Below, piece after piece: positions 1 through 12,270 of a DNA stretch of 64,000 bases. The translations under genes were made by a program, and so were the position numbers. Within the stretch, counting starts at the first letter, position 1, and each line of letters begins with the position of its first letter. The notes beneath the pieces are model-generated. The model was not told the origin of the DNA. It saw only the letters and a program-made list of their open reading frames with translations, and searched no databases. The stretch lies in contig VFFE01006609.1 of NCBI GenBank assembly GCA_008921705.1, forward strand, positions 414,886-478,885. Direction: 5' to 3'. The DNA comes from Burhinus oedicnemus (lineage: Eukaryota; Chordata; Aves; Charadriiformes; Burhinidae).

Positions 1-3000
1 AGCAGCTCTGCTGGGAGATTAGAGGAGGCAGTAACCTCTAACTACTGCAACAGACTGAAGGTGGTAATTATTTCACCAGTGTTGCTCTAGCTGGAGAAGG
101 ATGTATGAAAACAGCTTAAATGCTAAGAAGGGTATGGATCCTATATAAATACAGATTGGGGCACTCACTGCATTTCCCAGTGCAAGCACTAAATATGCAG
201 CCCACTGCAGGCTCAAGAGCAAAACCAAAAGAAGAACAGAAAGGCAGATTGTGTAAAAAGACTTATCCAAGGTCTTATTCCATTTTTTTTGGCAGTACAG
301 TTTCCCAGGAAATACTGTTGAACAGGCAGGAATGATTTTGAAATGCACTCTGCATTCTTCCTATAACAAATACAGATTTGTGCAGACATAGTCAAAACTT
401 GCCTAGTCGTACTAGCTTTGTATGTGCTCTGTTTTGAAAGAAAAAGGCAGGTGAGAATTCACTTCCAAATACCAATTTTGTAGAATTAGCTGGAAAAAAC
501 AGTTATTAAACAAGGCTGATATAAGAAATACCAAGTAGGTAAGTAGCTCAAGTTGATCATAAACCTGATCTTCACTGAAATATGAAAAACAAGTAAGGAG
601 ATTTGAAATGCTTCATTAAGAAAAGTCAGATTTTTTTCTTTTCATTTCCTTTAAAAACCACAGCTGGTGATAGTGACAATGATTTTGTGACCAATGATTT
701 TGACATTTACATATTTTACTTAATGCTACTGGACATTTCTGATTTATTGTAATGATTTATGAGTAAAAAAGCCTACCAATGTTTAAACTTTGATATCATT
801 GCAGTAATGCTGGCAAAGATTTTCTAAACAATAATGTTCTCCTTTTATATTTTAGGATTTCTATAGCACATTTTAGATCTATGTTTTCTTTTATTCCTGC
901 AGGGAAAACTTCTCAGTGACAACACTTTCACTTCATCCTCCTTTTCTTTTTGAAAAATACCTTTGAGCACAAATTATTGATTTTTGTTATATTCCTAATG
1001 CTATGATACTCGAGTTACAGATCATTTGTATCACAAGTGACTGTATTTGCAGTGCATCAGGAACCATCTAATTATACTTTCAGCCTATTATTATGGTGCC
1101 TCATCCTCATCTGGCCTTATTCATGGTGGCAGATTCCTGTGTCAATGAACTTGGTAGAAGAGTGCATGGATGCAACGCTAACCCACAAGCAATAAATGTT
1201 AAGATGAACACTTAATTCCAGCGCCGAAGTTGGGTTCCTGATTGCTCTGTGTTGCCTCTATGTGCAATCAAGAAAGGTAGACAACTCCAGAATGTGATTC
1301 CACCTGCCAAAACTATAACTAATCTTTCACAGATGTCTTTATAGGAGGCCTAGGGAGATCGCTCACCTACTAGACATCTTACCGTGGTGCATGAGTTAGA
1401 AGTGCAGTGTTGCATGCAAACCAGTAAGTCAGCCAGAGACTGCTGTGCTTCCTTTCCTCCCTCTGCAGTTAGCAGCTTCGTATTAATTTCAGGATTCAAA
1501 AGTATCGTCAGAATATCCAGTCTTGGTTCAAATTAGCTTTTACTGGGGGCTAGCCTACATATACTCTTATGTATTTCTTTTCATAGCGAAGGACTCTGAA
1601 AAAAGAATCACTTTGTCTTGGAGGGGGGGTGCTGTTGTTTCATTTTTATTAAAAAGAGGTGTATCAGGAGCCTGGTTGATAGATCAGGACACCAGAAAAG
1701 TCAAAGGAATTTGGGGCAACATAAGACCAAATCCATTCATGGACATCACTATCGTGAGGCAGATCAGTGGGATAGTTTTCAAAAAAAGAGTGCAAGAATG
1801 ATGGGTTAAAGCTTTGCTAATATTGTCCGTATGTTATAGGCCAGAATCTGTGGACCATTTTTATGTTGTGTTTTTCTGCAGTAACCAGTGTTTCCTGTTA
1901 GAATTTGAGCTCTTTTTCCATTTTATTTTACTTAATGAAGAAATCAGCTGTATTTAAAGAGAAGAATTCCTCCTTCCTCCATTAGAAATGAATTGCGCTG
2001 TTAAAAAACTGAGTGGAACAATTTAAACATTTCTTGGAAATCCTCATTGTGTTTCTGTGTGATCAACTGTCAATCTATAAAATTTATTTGTTGAAATTAT
2101 GGCTGTGGAAACCCACATGTGTGAGCCCTAGCATGTAATTCCAGACTGTTACCATGCTGTTGAAGAATTGTTCTTCATGTACATAGGCTTTTCTGACCAT
2201 ATGACCACATGCTTAGAGGTTCATTTTCAGGAACTGAATCAGTTGATAAGACTGAGTTATATTCATATTATCTCCACTATTACACTTAAAGAAAGCAAAA
2301 CTCAGTATTAATTTTGGAGATTTTCCTAATTACCCATCCCCTTGAATGGAGTGTGCTGGAGGAAGAATGCCTCATCCACAGTCTATTTTTCATTGCTTTC
2401 TATTTATTTCGTATGTTGAGAGTAATGCTTAGGGGAAGCATTACTGCTCATTAGCTTGTTTAGGATTTAACTGTTTCCACTAACAGGCAGAATCTTTTTT
2501 TGGAGAAAAATATCTTTTTCCTCTTGGTTTGCCATTTCTAAACTCAACAGATGCATTGCATACCATTTTCTTTTCTGCTATTTCTACAATATTATACTTA
2601 CTATACAAAGCTAAAAATATCTGTGCTTTCAATTATAGGTGTTTTCAACATTAGTTAATTTATGGAAAATATTCTTGAATGAGTGTCTCTAAAGCAGCCC
2701 TACCCCCGTTCCATTCCATCCATAGGAAAAATATAAAGACAGGGTTTTTTTCTGACTTCCTATTCTTACTGCCTTATATGCAAAGCAGGTTTTCTTTCTT
2801 CTCTGATTATCCCCTGTATTGCTTCATTTTAGGACGTCTTTGCAGAAGCTACTCTAGGCAGCTAACAAGTATAAGGAACTGAGAACTCGTAAATTAATTT
2901 GATAATCTGCTTCCTTGACTCAGCTTGCTCCAGTGATGTTCTACTGTGATTTTAGTAGCGCTCTTTTTTTTTTAAAATCTCATCAGCTTGTTTTGACTTG

Positions 3001-5378
3001 TAGTGGCTATTCAGAAGGATCTATAACTTTTGCTGTTTATGACCAACTATGCACTCCATAGTTGTAATGATTGCCATTTCTCTTGTTAAATCCTGGAGTA
3101 AAGTTGTTTATGCTCATTTGAATGATAGGTATTTATTTTAAATATTGACTGAAAAGGCAGTAGATTATGAAAGGTTAGAAGTCCAAAAATGTGGGTTCAA
3201 TTTATTTATTCCAGCTTGCCACCATTCATTACACCTGATATTTCTCCTATTCTGTGAACAGTGAATATATTGGGCACTGAATAAAAACCAAAACTAACCT
3301 GTAATTACACCTTTACGAAGAGTATATTAACTTGTCAGAAATTCATTAAAATGATCATCTGTGAGTGTTTTAAAGAAATTATTTTGACACATAGACATAA
3401 GAAGCAGCAGAAGGATACAAGAAAACCGTAAGTTAATTACTTGAACTTGGAAACCTCAGCCAAAATAGAGAAAGAAAAAAATACTGTTTATTTCTGCCTC
3501 AGTGCTTCTGACACTTCTCACAGATATATCTTCTTTTCCTGTGATACTACAAAAGACCTTTTTGGGACATGAAATATTGTGAGAAAAACAATGCTTTTAC
3601 ATTGAACATCTTTATTAATATGGATATTCTGTGATTTAGGTGGGACTAGCTTCAAAACATAATGTTTTGGAAGACAAAGAACAACCAGAATTTAGAATGA
3701 ATGTGAGAAATAATTATTTGGGGATGGATACTTCACTGACAATTTGAGTTTAATCCTTATTCAAATTGAATTTCCTTTGAGAAAGCTTAAGGCCATCAGT
3801 CTATTATTAGACAATATAACTGACTATTACTCATTTGAGTTGGGTTTTTTTTTATTAAAACTGAAAGAAGTATGGTGAACTAATGCATTTGTAAACTAAG
3901 CCTGCAAAAACACAGCAGATTGATAGTCATGCTTAATTTGGTAGGAAAAAGAGCTTCAGTGCAGTTTGTGTTTTCTGATCTTTTCACCTTTCTTTTGTCA
4001 CTTTCTGGTTTCTGTTGCTCTGTTATAGGGTATGTTATATTCTTTGTTCAATTCTAGATTGAGTTAAGGTGGTGTGATTGCAATGGTGGCAGTGGTATGG
4101 GATTCACAATTGGCTTAGGTGCTTGTGGTAGCCAGCTGCTCTCTGTAGACCCCCTAATGTTACACTTGCCACAAAATTGTTTTCATGATGCATCTTTGAA
4201 ATCTGAAGGGAAACTCTAGTGTGCATGACCATGGATCCCATGTCTGACAGTGGTAGCTTGCCTTCAGCAGGATGGGGAGGCAAGCAGAGCAGCGGGATAG
4301 AGCTGAGTCGATACAGGATTTATCCTGAAACAAGAGACACAGGAGGACCAAAACTCTGCAGGGCTATTATAAACACAGTGCAGGAAGTGAACCCCAAGCT
4401 CATATAGACAATATGGATCTGGAAGAACATAATAAGCAGGACAGAACCACAGCTTCTTTATGCCTATGTCAAGCCTTACCACAGTTACCTAGGTTATCAC
4501 AAGAGTGACAGTACTTCAGTTGGGTCAGATTTTGTGAAGGGAGATATGTTTGTCAGGCATTTCTTCATTCTCTTCAAGCTTCTCTGTGCTGACTGCTGGT
4601 TGGGCTCTGCAGCTGTGCTAATCTCGATTCTGCATGAGTGAAAACTTCCTTGTCTCTGAACCTCCATTCTATATCTACACTATTGCTTTCCTCCCCTTCT
4701 GCTCTTTAAAATGCTAATGATATTTATTTATTTTACCAAAAAAGGCTTCTGGGGGAACAGCCAGGACCAACAAAAGTAATAGGTACTAATTAAGCTAATC
4801 ACACATTAATAAATTGCTTTTCTAGAGGTTTGAAATCTCTGTACATTGTAAAGTTAAAATGAATCCTCTTCCCGATGACATGTAAGTGAGGACAGGTTAT
4901 TATTCGGAAAACAGTAGTAAAACCTGTAGCCTCTGTCTCATTAAATTATTTTGGTATAGAACTGTAGTAATCAGTGTTGCTTGGGCCTGAAAACAGATGC
5001 CCAGTATTGTGATTAAGGATATGTTAATGCATATATTTTTAGAGAAAACTCCAGAGAACAGGACAGGGCAAGATTCCACATCCAGGCAGTTCTTCTGAGT
5101 AGGCTGATTGGTTACAAAAGTGACATTGCTGACCTCCTTCCTTTTTTACAAACAATACTTCAAGGAATAAAAATATACGCTAACCAGCAGAAAGCCAGCT
5201 GATAGGTATTAGTCTGAATATGCTACTCTGTCACAGCAGGAGCACCACTTAAGTAGAGTCAGTGTTACATTTTTCCTCCTGATAGTCGTATCATTAGGAT
5301 TTTGCTTGAATTTCAAATGTTAAGTATACTACTGATACAATAAGATGAAATGATTAATGGCCTATCCTAGGAAATGTG
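1..5378. other. Unannotated AT-rich single-copy DNA
   Basis: No gene, RNA or repeat family is recognisable here. The longest open frames are about 91-92 codons (around 73-348 minus and 1523-1801 plus). They overlap other frames, begin without context and resemble no protein I know, so they look like chance ORFs. Short T runs occur (for example near 2965 and 3845). The stretch is probably intergenic or intronic. Confidence 0.6.
5374..5378. repeat. 5-bp target-site duplication, left copy (ATGTG)
   Basis: ATGTG directly precedes the first base of the solo LTR. The identical ATGTG follows its last base at 6115-6119. A perfect 5-bp duplication around a TG...CA-bounded segment is the signature of retroviral integration, and 5 bp fits class III (ERVL-like) or some class I elements. 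Confidence 0.85.
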
Positions 5379-5429
5379 TGTCACGGATAGAATGATGCAC
5401 CTCACTCGTAAGAGAGAAGCAGCAGTATG

Positions 5430-5435
5430 TTTATT
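5430..5435 (-). promoter_or_regulatory. Poly-A signal AATAAA of the solo LTR
   Basis: TTTATT on the plus strand is AATAAA on the LTR's own strand, about 50 nt before the LTR 3' end. It lies in an AT-rich ATTATTATT context. Its position implies a short U5 of roughly 30 nt. Confidence 0.6.
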
Positions 5436-5911
5436 ATTATTAAAAACAATTATTTAATAAAGTTGATAATAGATGTGACAGTTTAACAAGATTTGAGGTG
5501 GCGAGGTACACTTGGTTATTTACTGCATAGAGGGCAGGGTCAGACAGTACTGTCAGGGAGACCCTCCCATTGAGTCACGGTTTCAGAAGGGACCCCCTTG
5601 CTTTCTAAACTCCTTCTCAGAGAGGAGTCTAGGTGCGGCTGGATCCAGTCCTAGTCCCAGTCAACAGTTTACACCTAAAGGATTATATGTGCACAATCAA
5701 TCCTTTATATCACTTAGCTAAGATTTCCAAGTTCAGCATGCTATTAGTCACTTACCAAGGATCTGTTGCGGCAAGGAATCTCTCAACCTCGAGGAGTAAC
5801 CTTGATCAGCGTCCTGACTCAAGGGGAGATCCTGGCATGCATCCCGCTGCCGTTCAGGAGAGCTCAAAGGGCTCTTGGGCTGCGCACTATGTATGGGGGT
5901 AAGATGATTGA

Positions 5912-5917
5912 CTTATA
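5912..5917 (-). promoter_or_regulatory. TATA box (TATAAG) of the solo LTR
   Basis: On the minus strand the sequence reads GACTATAAGTC about 200 nt into the LTR, shortly downstream of an octamer motif. This is the expected place for the U3 core promoter. Transcription would start near 5885 if it functions. Confidence 0.5.
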
Positions 5918-5922
5918 GTCAT

Positions 5923-5930
5923 ATTTGCAT
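5923..5930 (-). promoter_or_regulatory. Octamer motif ATGCAAAT in the LTR U3
   Basis: ATTTGCAT on the plus strand is the canonical POU/Oct octamer ATGCAAAT on the LTR's strand. It sits a few bases upstream of the TATA box. Octamer sites at this spacing are typical promoter elements, but activity here is inferred only from position. Confidence 0.5.
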
Positions 5931-6114
5931 ACTGACCACAGAACCAGCATTGCTCAAGTTAGCCCTTGACTATTGTGTTGTTACCTGTCTCCCTGGAACC
6001 ACATTGAGCCCCGGATGCACCCATTATGACCACCACGGGTGGTTATCGCTCGGGCAGGGTTACAGGAGATAAAGAACAGGTGGTGCTTGGAGGGGGGCGA
6101 GGCACACCATCACA

Positions 6115-6119
6115 ATGTG
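6115..6119. repeat. 5-bp target-site duplication, right copy (ATGTG)
   Basis: This matches the ATGTG at 5374-5378 exactly and directly abuts the last CA of the solo LTR. Confidence 0.85.
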
Positions 6120-7454
6120 TCATGTCAATAAAACTGTTGCAATTCCCCAGTTGAAAGAATTTCAAGACTCAGTTCAGACAAAACCTATTTTTCATTATAG
6201 GAGTTCCTTAGCAGTTCTGTACCTAAGCACAGAGAAGAGAATGGGCTCAGTCACTACACAGAGGATTATTGCCACTCTGCTCCTATTCCTGCACTCCTTA
6301 TCAGGGAAGAGGCAGTACAAAAAAAATGCTGCTTGGAGTTCCTTTCCTATTCCTCCCATGAATTCACTAGCCAAACTAAACTGTTGCAAAAAGGGGGCTG
6401 GAAATATCGCTGACTTTAAGCTATTGGAATTCAGGAGTCATATTCCCAAAAATATTAATAGAAATATTCAAAAAGGTTTTTGTTTCCTTTGCATTTGTTG
6501 GTGTACCCAACGGTAGAAGGCTCTGGGTTCCTTTATTATACCTCCTCAACTCTTTTTAATTCTTTTTCTTTGGGAAATCTACCCTGAAGGTATGCCTTAG
6601 GGCACCACGGGCTTTATTTAGAAGGGAAGTTTACTGAACAACACTTGAAAAATCTAGATAAAGCAACCTAAGTTAGTAAAACCCAGTCTTTTTTTTTTTT
6701 TTTCCTTCCTTCCTTCCTCGCCTGTAAGCGCCAACGAACTCAAACTTCTGTAAATGTATGAATACTGGTACTGCCATAGCCTGGGGTTAACTGTTGGGGT
6801 TTCTTGAGCATATGTCTTAGTTCAAATTAGTGCCCTAAGTTGTGATATGTCACATGAATTCTTTTGCTGTGTATTGTGGGAGACTTTGTCTGTTTTAGGT
6901 TCATACATGCAAATATTCCTGGCCCACCACTTCAGTACACTGAAGTAACTCTGGTTTGGTGTACTCCTCCCTTCTGTTGGTGATGTCTCTCTTACCTGGA
7001 AATTAGTCATACATTCAATTGAAGGTGAGGACATCTTCCAGTTATTGCCTTACTTCAATGATCATTTCTTCAGCCAGAGTTCGTGCTTCTGAGAAGGCAG
7101 ATGCAGCCTTCTGGGCTCAGGTAGACCTGGTGAAGAGAGAATAGTTGATAAAAGTGAAAACCAAAATGAAAACCTGCAGACCTCTGGAAACAATGTTGCT
7201 GAAAAGCTTCAAAATTGTAATACTCAAACTGATTGCATGAAATTTCCAGCTGTTAAAAGCTGAACTTGATTCCTCCTTTAATCACTCTGAACACATAATA
7301 CATGTCTAAAATTAAAGGTCATCCGCTCACCTAGGGCCCTACAAATGTGCTTTGACATTAAAAGGTTTACAATTAAAATATACCAGGATTGGAAAGTACC
7401 AGCAGGACCTATAGGGTTAAACAGAGCAGTACAGTTTCTGGTTGAATGAATACT
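6120..7454. other. Unannotated DNA with a chance-like 133-codon ORF
   Basis: The interval holds an open frame from 6115 to 6516 on the plus strand, whose ATG lies inside the LTR target-site duplication. The predicted protein has no signal peptide, membrane segment or family motif that I recognise. Its start codon arose from flanking DNA, so I treat it as chance. The rest is AT-rich with one T/CCTT simple repeat at 6689-6719. Confidence 0.5.
6689..6719. repeat. T15 run followed by (CCTT)n
   Basis: About 15 T residues run into four tandem CCTT units. This is a polypyrimidine simple repeat, likely polymorphic in length. Confidence 0.85.
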
Positions 7455-7464
7455 TTACATTTTG

Positions 7465-7998
7465 TGCTGGGGCACAGCACAACCGGCTGCTCCCTAAGGG
7501 AGAGGAGCCAAGCGTGGTGACACGGTCAGGGCCCTATCCCGCAGTCCCCAAGGAAGGTGAATGGGCATGCCTGGGGATGGCAGTCAGGTCTGACCAATGG
7601 TCCGTGGGGTCAAGCAGGGCACACGAGTCAGTGAATCAAGGACAGGATCAGGCCCGGTGATGTTGACCAAGGTCAGATATATCCCAGTGACTGCCAGCCA
7701 AGTCCGTAGGGATGAGGCAGGTCTGAGGTGGGGCTGCGAAGTCAATCTGTGTCTCGGACTGGGCCTGAATCAATGGGGCCCACTGCCAGGCACAGCCCCA
7801 GCTGTGACACAGCTGGTGCTGGAGTTCAGGCTGGAGCCAAGCATGAGAGTGTCAACTTAAAAGGCGTTTCCACAGGAAGGGGGGGTCAGCACTGGCAGAA
7901 CTGTCTGGGGAAGGGGACAGCCCGCAGCTGCACTATGGCTGAGTTGTCTCTGAGCCCCGGAAGCAGGAGCTTCAGGAAAGGGGAAGCTCTGAGGGCCA
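7465..7998. mobile_element. GC-rich dispersed-repeat-like insert, type unknown
   Basis: This 534-bp block is far richer in G and C than its flanks and is full of degenerate GTCAG/GTCCG/CCAGG words, suggesting imperfect internal repetition. It lies between TTACATTTTG (7455-7464) and TTACACTTTG (7999-8008), 10-bp direct repeats with one mismatch that look like an old target-site duplication. I see no clear terminal inverted repeats, poly-A tail or coding domain; the open frames inside (72-93 codons) look like by-products of composition. It may be a degraded LTR, a non-autonomous DNA element or an expanded minisatellite. The boundaries rest only on the direct repeats and the composition change. 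Confidence 0.4.
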
Positions 7999-8660
7999 TT
8001 ACACTTTGATGCATTAATGTTTAGGAGAAATCTGGCTATTTCTCTACTTAAAATTATTTCTTTACCAGCAGAGCGGAGACGTTCTTTTTCTTCACATTTC
8101 TGTCACAAAACAATTGGTGTGTCATGTTGCATTATGTCATATCATATGGTGAAACACAAGCTGACATACTGTATCCGAAAGGTATTTGAACATATCATGT
8201 CAGAAACTGGAAGAAAGAATACATACTCTTGCTCTCTGTCTTGGTGGAAATTGTTGATTTCCACTCTTGTTTTAATTCCTCTGGATTGCCAATGTTTAAA
8301 ATAATATATCACTGCAAAGATAAGTGCCCAGTTCTCCTGCCTGTACTCAATGCCCCTCTAATCTTTCCTTCTCTAAGAAAAAGCAAGAAAGCCATGAAAG
8401 CAAAAGAAAATCTACCAGATGAGTAAATTTGCTTAAAAAAAAGGAAAGGAAAAAAAAAAAGCCAAACACAAAAACCACTTGTGAGACTTGGCCACCTGAG
8501 GAAAGATGAATTAAAGCTTAAAATGAAAAAAACCAAGGAATCAAAATAAACCAGTGCATAAGAAACCAAAGAAACTTCTTGATGCCAGCCATCCTCGCTT
8601 TATGGGATGGTACATGTCAAAGATTGAGATTAAGGGATTGGCAGTAAATACAAGCCAGGC

Positions 8661-8663
<3 letters not shown>

Positions 8664-8692
<29 letters not shown>
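8664..8692. repeat. Poly-T run, T29
   Basis: Twenty-nine consecutive T residues are present. They could be the reversed poly-A tail of a minus-strand retrocopy, but the DNA to the right has no AATAAA on that strand near the run and no recognisable transcript, so I call it a simple repeat. Confidence 0.9.
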
Positions 8693-11600
8693 CCAAGGAA
8701 TCCAGGGCAATATATGCTGTCTCATTGTGATGATATTAAGAACCAGCCCTAAGCATTCTGTTGCTTGTGGTGAATCTGATTATATGTGCCCCTGACCTCT
8801 ACTGATATATCGTATCCATTTTATATACTCGTTCATTCATTTAACTATGTACTTTGTCATTGAGGCTTTTGCAGAAACTGTAAAAAAAGAAATATAATGT
8901 AATTTGTATTCATTCTCCTTTCCCACAGCTTTCTGTTTGTCATTCTCTTTTCTATAACTGCTGTATACTTTCTTCTCTTTTCTGTCTTCCTTCCTTGATT
9001 GTGTTCTTTCTTTTCATATCTTTTTGGCACATTGCACTTTTTCCTTACTTTTGACCTTCCCCCTTTCTTGTTTTTGTCTAATCAGCTTATTGCCTCCGTT
9101 CTTTTTCCATATTATTTTTCATCTTTTCTCATAAGTGTTTTCTTCTCTTTTCTTGCTCCAGAGTCGAAACTTTAATTTGGCTGGAAAGGACTTTGAAAAA
9201 TATGTTGCTTCCCTGCTATTCTTCTGCTACAGTAGTTATCTGAGGTGAGACTGCTTCTGGTAGGCATTAATATTTACAGACTTGTTTTATGAATCTGGAG
9301 ATTGATTTAGCTTCAGAGTAATGCAGGGAAACAGATGAACCATGGAAATGGTAAGGTCTACTTCGCTAAGATTCATGAATCTAAGAGCCATTCTGAGACG
9401 AACAGCTTTTAGAAGAGCAACGCCTAATGACTGAAAATCATTAAATGTCCCAAGTCCAAAACAAGTTCGAAACTTAACTTTCACAGGTACTGAAAATGAT
9501 CTTTAATGGTTTAAAACATTCTCCAAATTCTTACAGAATTTCATCCCTTCTCTTTAAAATTTATAAAGTCTAAAGATTTCAAGTAACTCTAGTTTTCTTA
9601 GGTAGTCAGGTGATAAATACTATTTACTAGCATTACATATGTGTATGACATCCCTCAGAAGTCGTGACACCAGTATTTCACAAACTTCTGCAAACTAAAA
9701 ATTTTAACTGTGTTCTCATTTGCCAGTTGTCAGTATTAGATACTATATATGCTCATATCTCTCTTTTGTATGCATAATAGCTATTCTTCTGTATGTACTC
9801 AAGCTTTTAGTAACCTAAGTGGCAGTTTTTTCCCCTCTGTATTCATGTCGAGATTACAAAGCAGTTTGAAGTGTATGTTGATCCTTTTGGAATTACCAAA
9901 ATGTATACACATTTGTTTAGCCTAATAGAATTTTGTAGGGTATCTTAAGGAAAACTGTGCACACTTATACTGCTCTTAATCTACAGTTCATCCATGCTGT
10001 ATGTATCCAGAAGGTGCCAGTACTGCAATTTCCCCAGCATGTTTCTCTCAGAATGGATTTTATTGTAATCTTTCATTTTATACACTTTAGCCAGTATAAA
10101 GTAAGTTGTTTTCAAGAGCTAAATTACTCATTGTAAACTATTTTCTACTCTTAAATTCAGCATACACGTTAATTAAATTTTACTCTGTATTATTTAATAA
10201 ATCCCCAAAAGGAAAGCTTATGATACTTATGGCTTCTTTGCTGATCTTATCAATAAAGTGATATTATCTGTGCTGCATCCACCTACATTTCAGTTACGTG
10301 ACTCTGGCACTTCAATATTTGTCCTGGACAGATGTTCTGTAGCAGAACTCGCTGCAACAGTTCCAGATGATAGTACCCTCAGCATTCTGACCCTCCTCTC
10401 CACTGAGAGCAGTGGTGACTGAAGTGGAGGTATGAGCCCCACTTGATTAACCATGTGTTAGTTAAGCACTGATAGAGTGTTGTGTGTCCTTTATCGAACA
10501 GCAGTTAGTTGAGTAATTAATAAAACAGTAGAACAAAGTAAAAGTAATTTCTCTGTCAGTCATTACCTTTGTGATTTCCTTTGCTGTTTGACATTTTTAT
10601 TGTATTTTCTATGCCTTTTGTTACAACAGCATAGCATATCTTAAGCTATAGCTACTCTTGCTATTCTCATCGTTTTCCTTTTTTAAAAAACTAGGATTTG
10701 TTTGGCACTGAGTGCTTTTGTCTTCTAGATACTAAACGCAAATATTTTTCAAGGTCAAACCATGAAATATAGATTTAATTTCAACATGGACACTTGAAAT
10801 TGTAATCAACGCAAAGCTATTACTAACTTTAAAAAAATTTTCCTATTACAAGTGAAACACGGAAAAACACTGTTTGATGTCCTTTTGTAATTAAGAACTT
10901 TTACCAGTCCCAGCTGCAGAACTACCATGCTTTTAGACCATCTAGTAGAAAGTAACATTTTTGAATAAAATGTGACATTCAGAGGTTGGATTGTTGTATA
11001 TCTTATGCACAATAAGTTATACAATGGAAGCATTACAGCTGCTTCTTAAGAAGAGGACTTTAACACATTTACTGCCCTTCTGACAAGGAAAAGATAGGAA
11101 TGAACTAAATGTGTCAGTTACACAAACTTGGTATTTAAGAATAAGACACATTCTTCTGGCAACTATGAAGCAGTAAGAGGGAAGAAGTCTGAGAACTGTA
11201 CCTTGTAATAGTCAAGGACTTTGCTTTCTTTTTGTGATGTTTATTAGTTTTGTGCTAGAAAAAATAATTTGAACTCCAGGGAAAGGCTGGGTATGTACTT
11301 GTGTAATATGTGCACAGATGCTCCCTTTTACCTGCAAATTTCATTTTACTATAAGGCAGGCAGAATAAACTACTTTCCTTGAACCACTGAGACATTCCTA
11401 ACGCAATCACATTATTTTGTATTTCCTGTGGTTTATATTTGTTTTATGTATTGTGTATCTGGATGCTTCTCATGAGTTTAGGGCTAAAAGTGTAACTTGT
11501 ATAACAAAGGCTCATTATAAAAAAGAAAAATCAAAAGCAGCACAGTGTGCAATTAAAGAGTGTAAAACTGCAAGAGAGTTCTGTTTTCAAGAGGTTGCTT

Positions 11601-12216
11601 ACTCTATCAACCCATCATATAAAGCGATGCTTATATAGCTGCTGCAAGTCTCCAGTGTGTGTAATATACACATCATCATAAAAATACGCAATTTGGAAGA
11701 CAAAGTGGCACTTATTCAAGATGGAAATGTATAGGAGAAGTCACTGGAGGGTAAAAAACAAAGGGCCTGTGTGCACCTTCCCTTGATTTTGAATAAAATT
11801 GTGAAACTGGGAACAGGGTAAGAAGAGAACTTGCAACAGGTACACACGTGCACTGAGTATTATGATTCCATATGCACTCATTTAATTCCACGAAAATTGT
11901 TGCAGAGAGTGATAGAAGAATCAGATGGCAGACTTGACTGTGGGTTAGAAATGAGAGTATTGGTTCTACTCAAGCATTGAAGGAACGTCAGTGTTAGCAA
12001 ACCATTTTCTAGTATCACACATTGTTCTCCTTCCAAAATTTGGTACTTCTTTGGTACTTATTTTTTGGCATATAAAAACATCTGCATGCCAGTGCCATAC
12101 AGCTGTGTACTCTTTACTGAGCCATGCTGCAGAACCTATCACATTCTCTAAGCAATTTCTGAGTATTGAGAGCTAAGTAATGAAGCTAGAGACATAAAGC
12201 TTGGTAAATTTTTGGA

Positions 12217-12270
12217 AAAAAAAACCCAAACAACAAACCAAAAAAAAAAAGAAAACAAACCCCAACCCCC
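12217..12270. repeat. A-rich / (AAC)-like simple repeat
   Basis: This is a run of A tracts broken by CCC and CAA units, ending in a C-rich stretch. It is low-complexity sequence without other signal. Confidence 0.75.

Larger units (their letters stand above)
5379..6114 (-). mobile_element. Solo LTR of an avian endogenous retrovirus
   Basis: This 736-bp segment reads on the minus strand from TGTGATGGTG to CCGTGACA, so it has TG...CA ends with an imperfect terminal inverted repeat (TGTGATGG versus TGTCACGG). It is flanked by a perfect ATGTG target-site duplication. Inside, on the minus strand, are an octamer ATGCAAAT, a TATAAG box and an AATAAA poly-A signal near the 3' end, in the expected order. 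It is richer in GC and CpG than its surroundings. No gag, pol or env sequence adjoins it, so it is a solo LTR left by recombination between the two LTRs of a provirus. The 5-bp duplication favours an ERVL-like or class I element. I cannot name the family. Confidence 0.85.

Noticed and set aside
5512..5902. Plus-strand open frames inside the solo LTR
   Set aside because: They run antisense to the LTR, have no family likeness, and follow from its GC-richer composition.
6115..6516. 133-codon open frame, one of the longest outside CR1
   Set aside because: Its ATG lies in the LTR target-site duplication, the protein has no recognisable motif, and one frame of this length is not surprising among six frames of 64 kb.
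7442..8009. Three overlapping open frames in the GC-rich insert
   Set aside because: All three plus-strand frames are partly open at once, as expected from low stop-codon density in GC-rich repetitive sequence; no domain is visible.
8664..8760. Poly-T run as the reversed poly-A tail of a minus-strand processed pseudogene
   Set aside because: No AATAAA on the minus strand near the run, no recognisable transcript beyond it, and no target-site duplication found.
9287..9484. 65-codon minus-strand frame with protein-like composition
   Set aside because: No domain recognised, no splice-site context, and too short to distinguish from chance.
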